60,000 nucleotides of DNA from Antedon mediterranea (taxonomy: Eukaryota > Echinodermata > Crinoidea > Comatulida > Antedonidae). Shown here piece by piece: positions 59,967 through 60,000 of this stretch. The position numbers were made by a program, and so were the translations under genes. Each line of letters begins with the position of its first letter. Positions within the stretch are counted from its first letter, which is position 1. Location: NCBI RefSeq assembly GCF_964355755.1, contig NC_092675.1, forward strand, positions 7,414,312 through 7,474,311. The letters are read 5' to 3'. The notes under the pieces are model-generated. The model did not search any database, was not told where the DNA came from, and saw only the letters and a program-made list of their open reading frames with translations.

Positions 59967-60000
59967 GTAAGTAGTGAAGGGATTTTATTTATTGATTTAT

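Noticed and set aside
1-60000. Prokaryotic-style systems (CRISPR, operons, phage, toxin-antitoxin)
   Set aside because: Genes are intron-split metazoan genes. The tandem repeats are minisatellites without conserved repeat-spacer structure.

Overview
The window is AT-rich, intron-rich animal nuclear DNA. Every real gene is split by GT-AG introns, introns carry many degenerate transposon remnants, and the encoded proteins are clearly metazoan. The best guess is an invertebrate deuterostome, possibly an echinoderm. This rests only on the overall character of the proteins, the dense AGGCCTA-type motifs in introns and the repeat style, so it is tentative.

Layout. (1) Positions 1-1214 hold a four-unit tandem repeat rich in ATGGCGGC and a tRNA-like SINE piece. 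(2) Positions 1215-23574 (+) carry the last 33 coding exons (1825 residues) of a full-size ABCA transporter of the ABCA1/4/7 type. Its N-terminus lies upstream of the window. The exon model has no phase conflict and runs from the end of the first extracellular domain through TMD1, NBD1, linker, ECD2, TMD2 and NBD2 to a tail with two NPLY motifs. (3) Positions 23494-24591 are an 11-copy, 105-107 bp tandem repeat grown out of the last coding exon across the stop codon. (4) Positions 24592-30281 are gene-free, with MITEs, duplicated blocks and a 21-bp minisatellite. (5) Positions 30282-35837 (-) hold a ten-exon gene for a mitochondrial biotin-dependent carboxyltransferase related to methylcrotonoyl-CoA carboxylase beta (MCCC2), diverged at several normally invariant loops. 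A 5S-rRNA-derived SINE lies in one intron. (6) Positions 37364-45741 (+) hold a complete 11-exon CYP4 (CYP4V2-like) P450 gene. (7) From 47540 to the window end is a second tandem CYP4 gene with the same exon phases. It is cut by the window edge after exon 8, so its ExxR and haem-cysteine exons are not visible.

Functionally this is a set of single-gene units, not an operon: a lipid exporter, a mitochondrial acyl-CoA carboxyltransferase-like protein and two microsomal fatty-acid-type hydroxylases. All touch lipid or branched-chain metabolism, but nothing here shows that they act together. The ABCA and carboxyltransferase genes converge; the carboxyltransferase and first CYP4 gene diverge with about 1.5 kb between start codons.

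The richest unexplained material is repetitive: two TTAA-flanked MITE families, a PIF/Harbinger-like element with TAA duplications, a hAT-like element with a possible 8-bp duplication and an embedded retrotransposon tail, two about 500-bp elements with AGGGA termini, tRNA-type and 5S-type SINEs, and several minisatellites. All coordinates were read by eye; splice sites rest on phase continuity and family similarity, not on transcripts.
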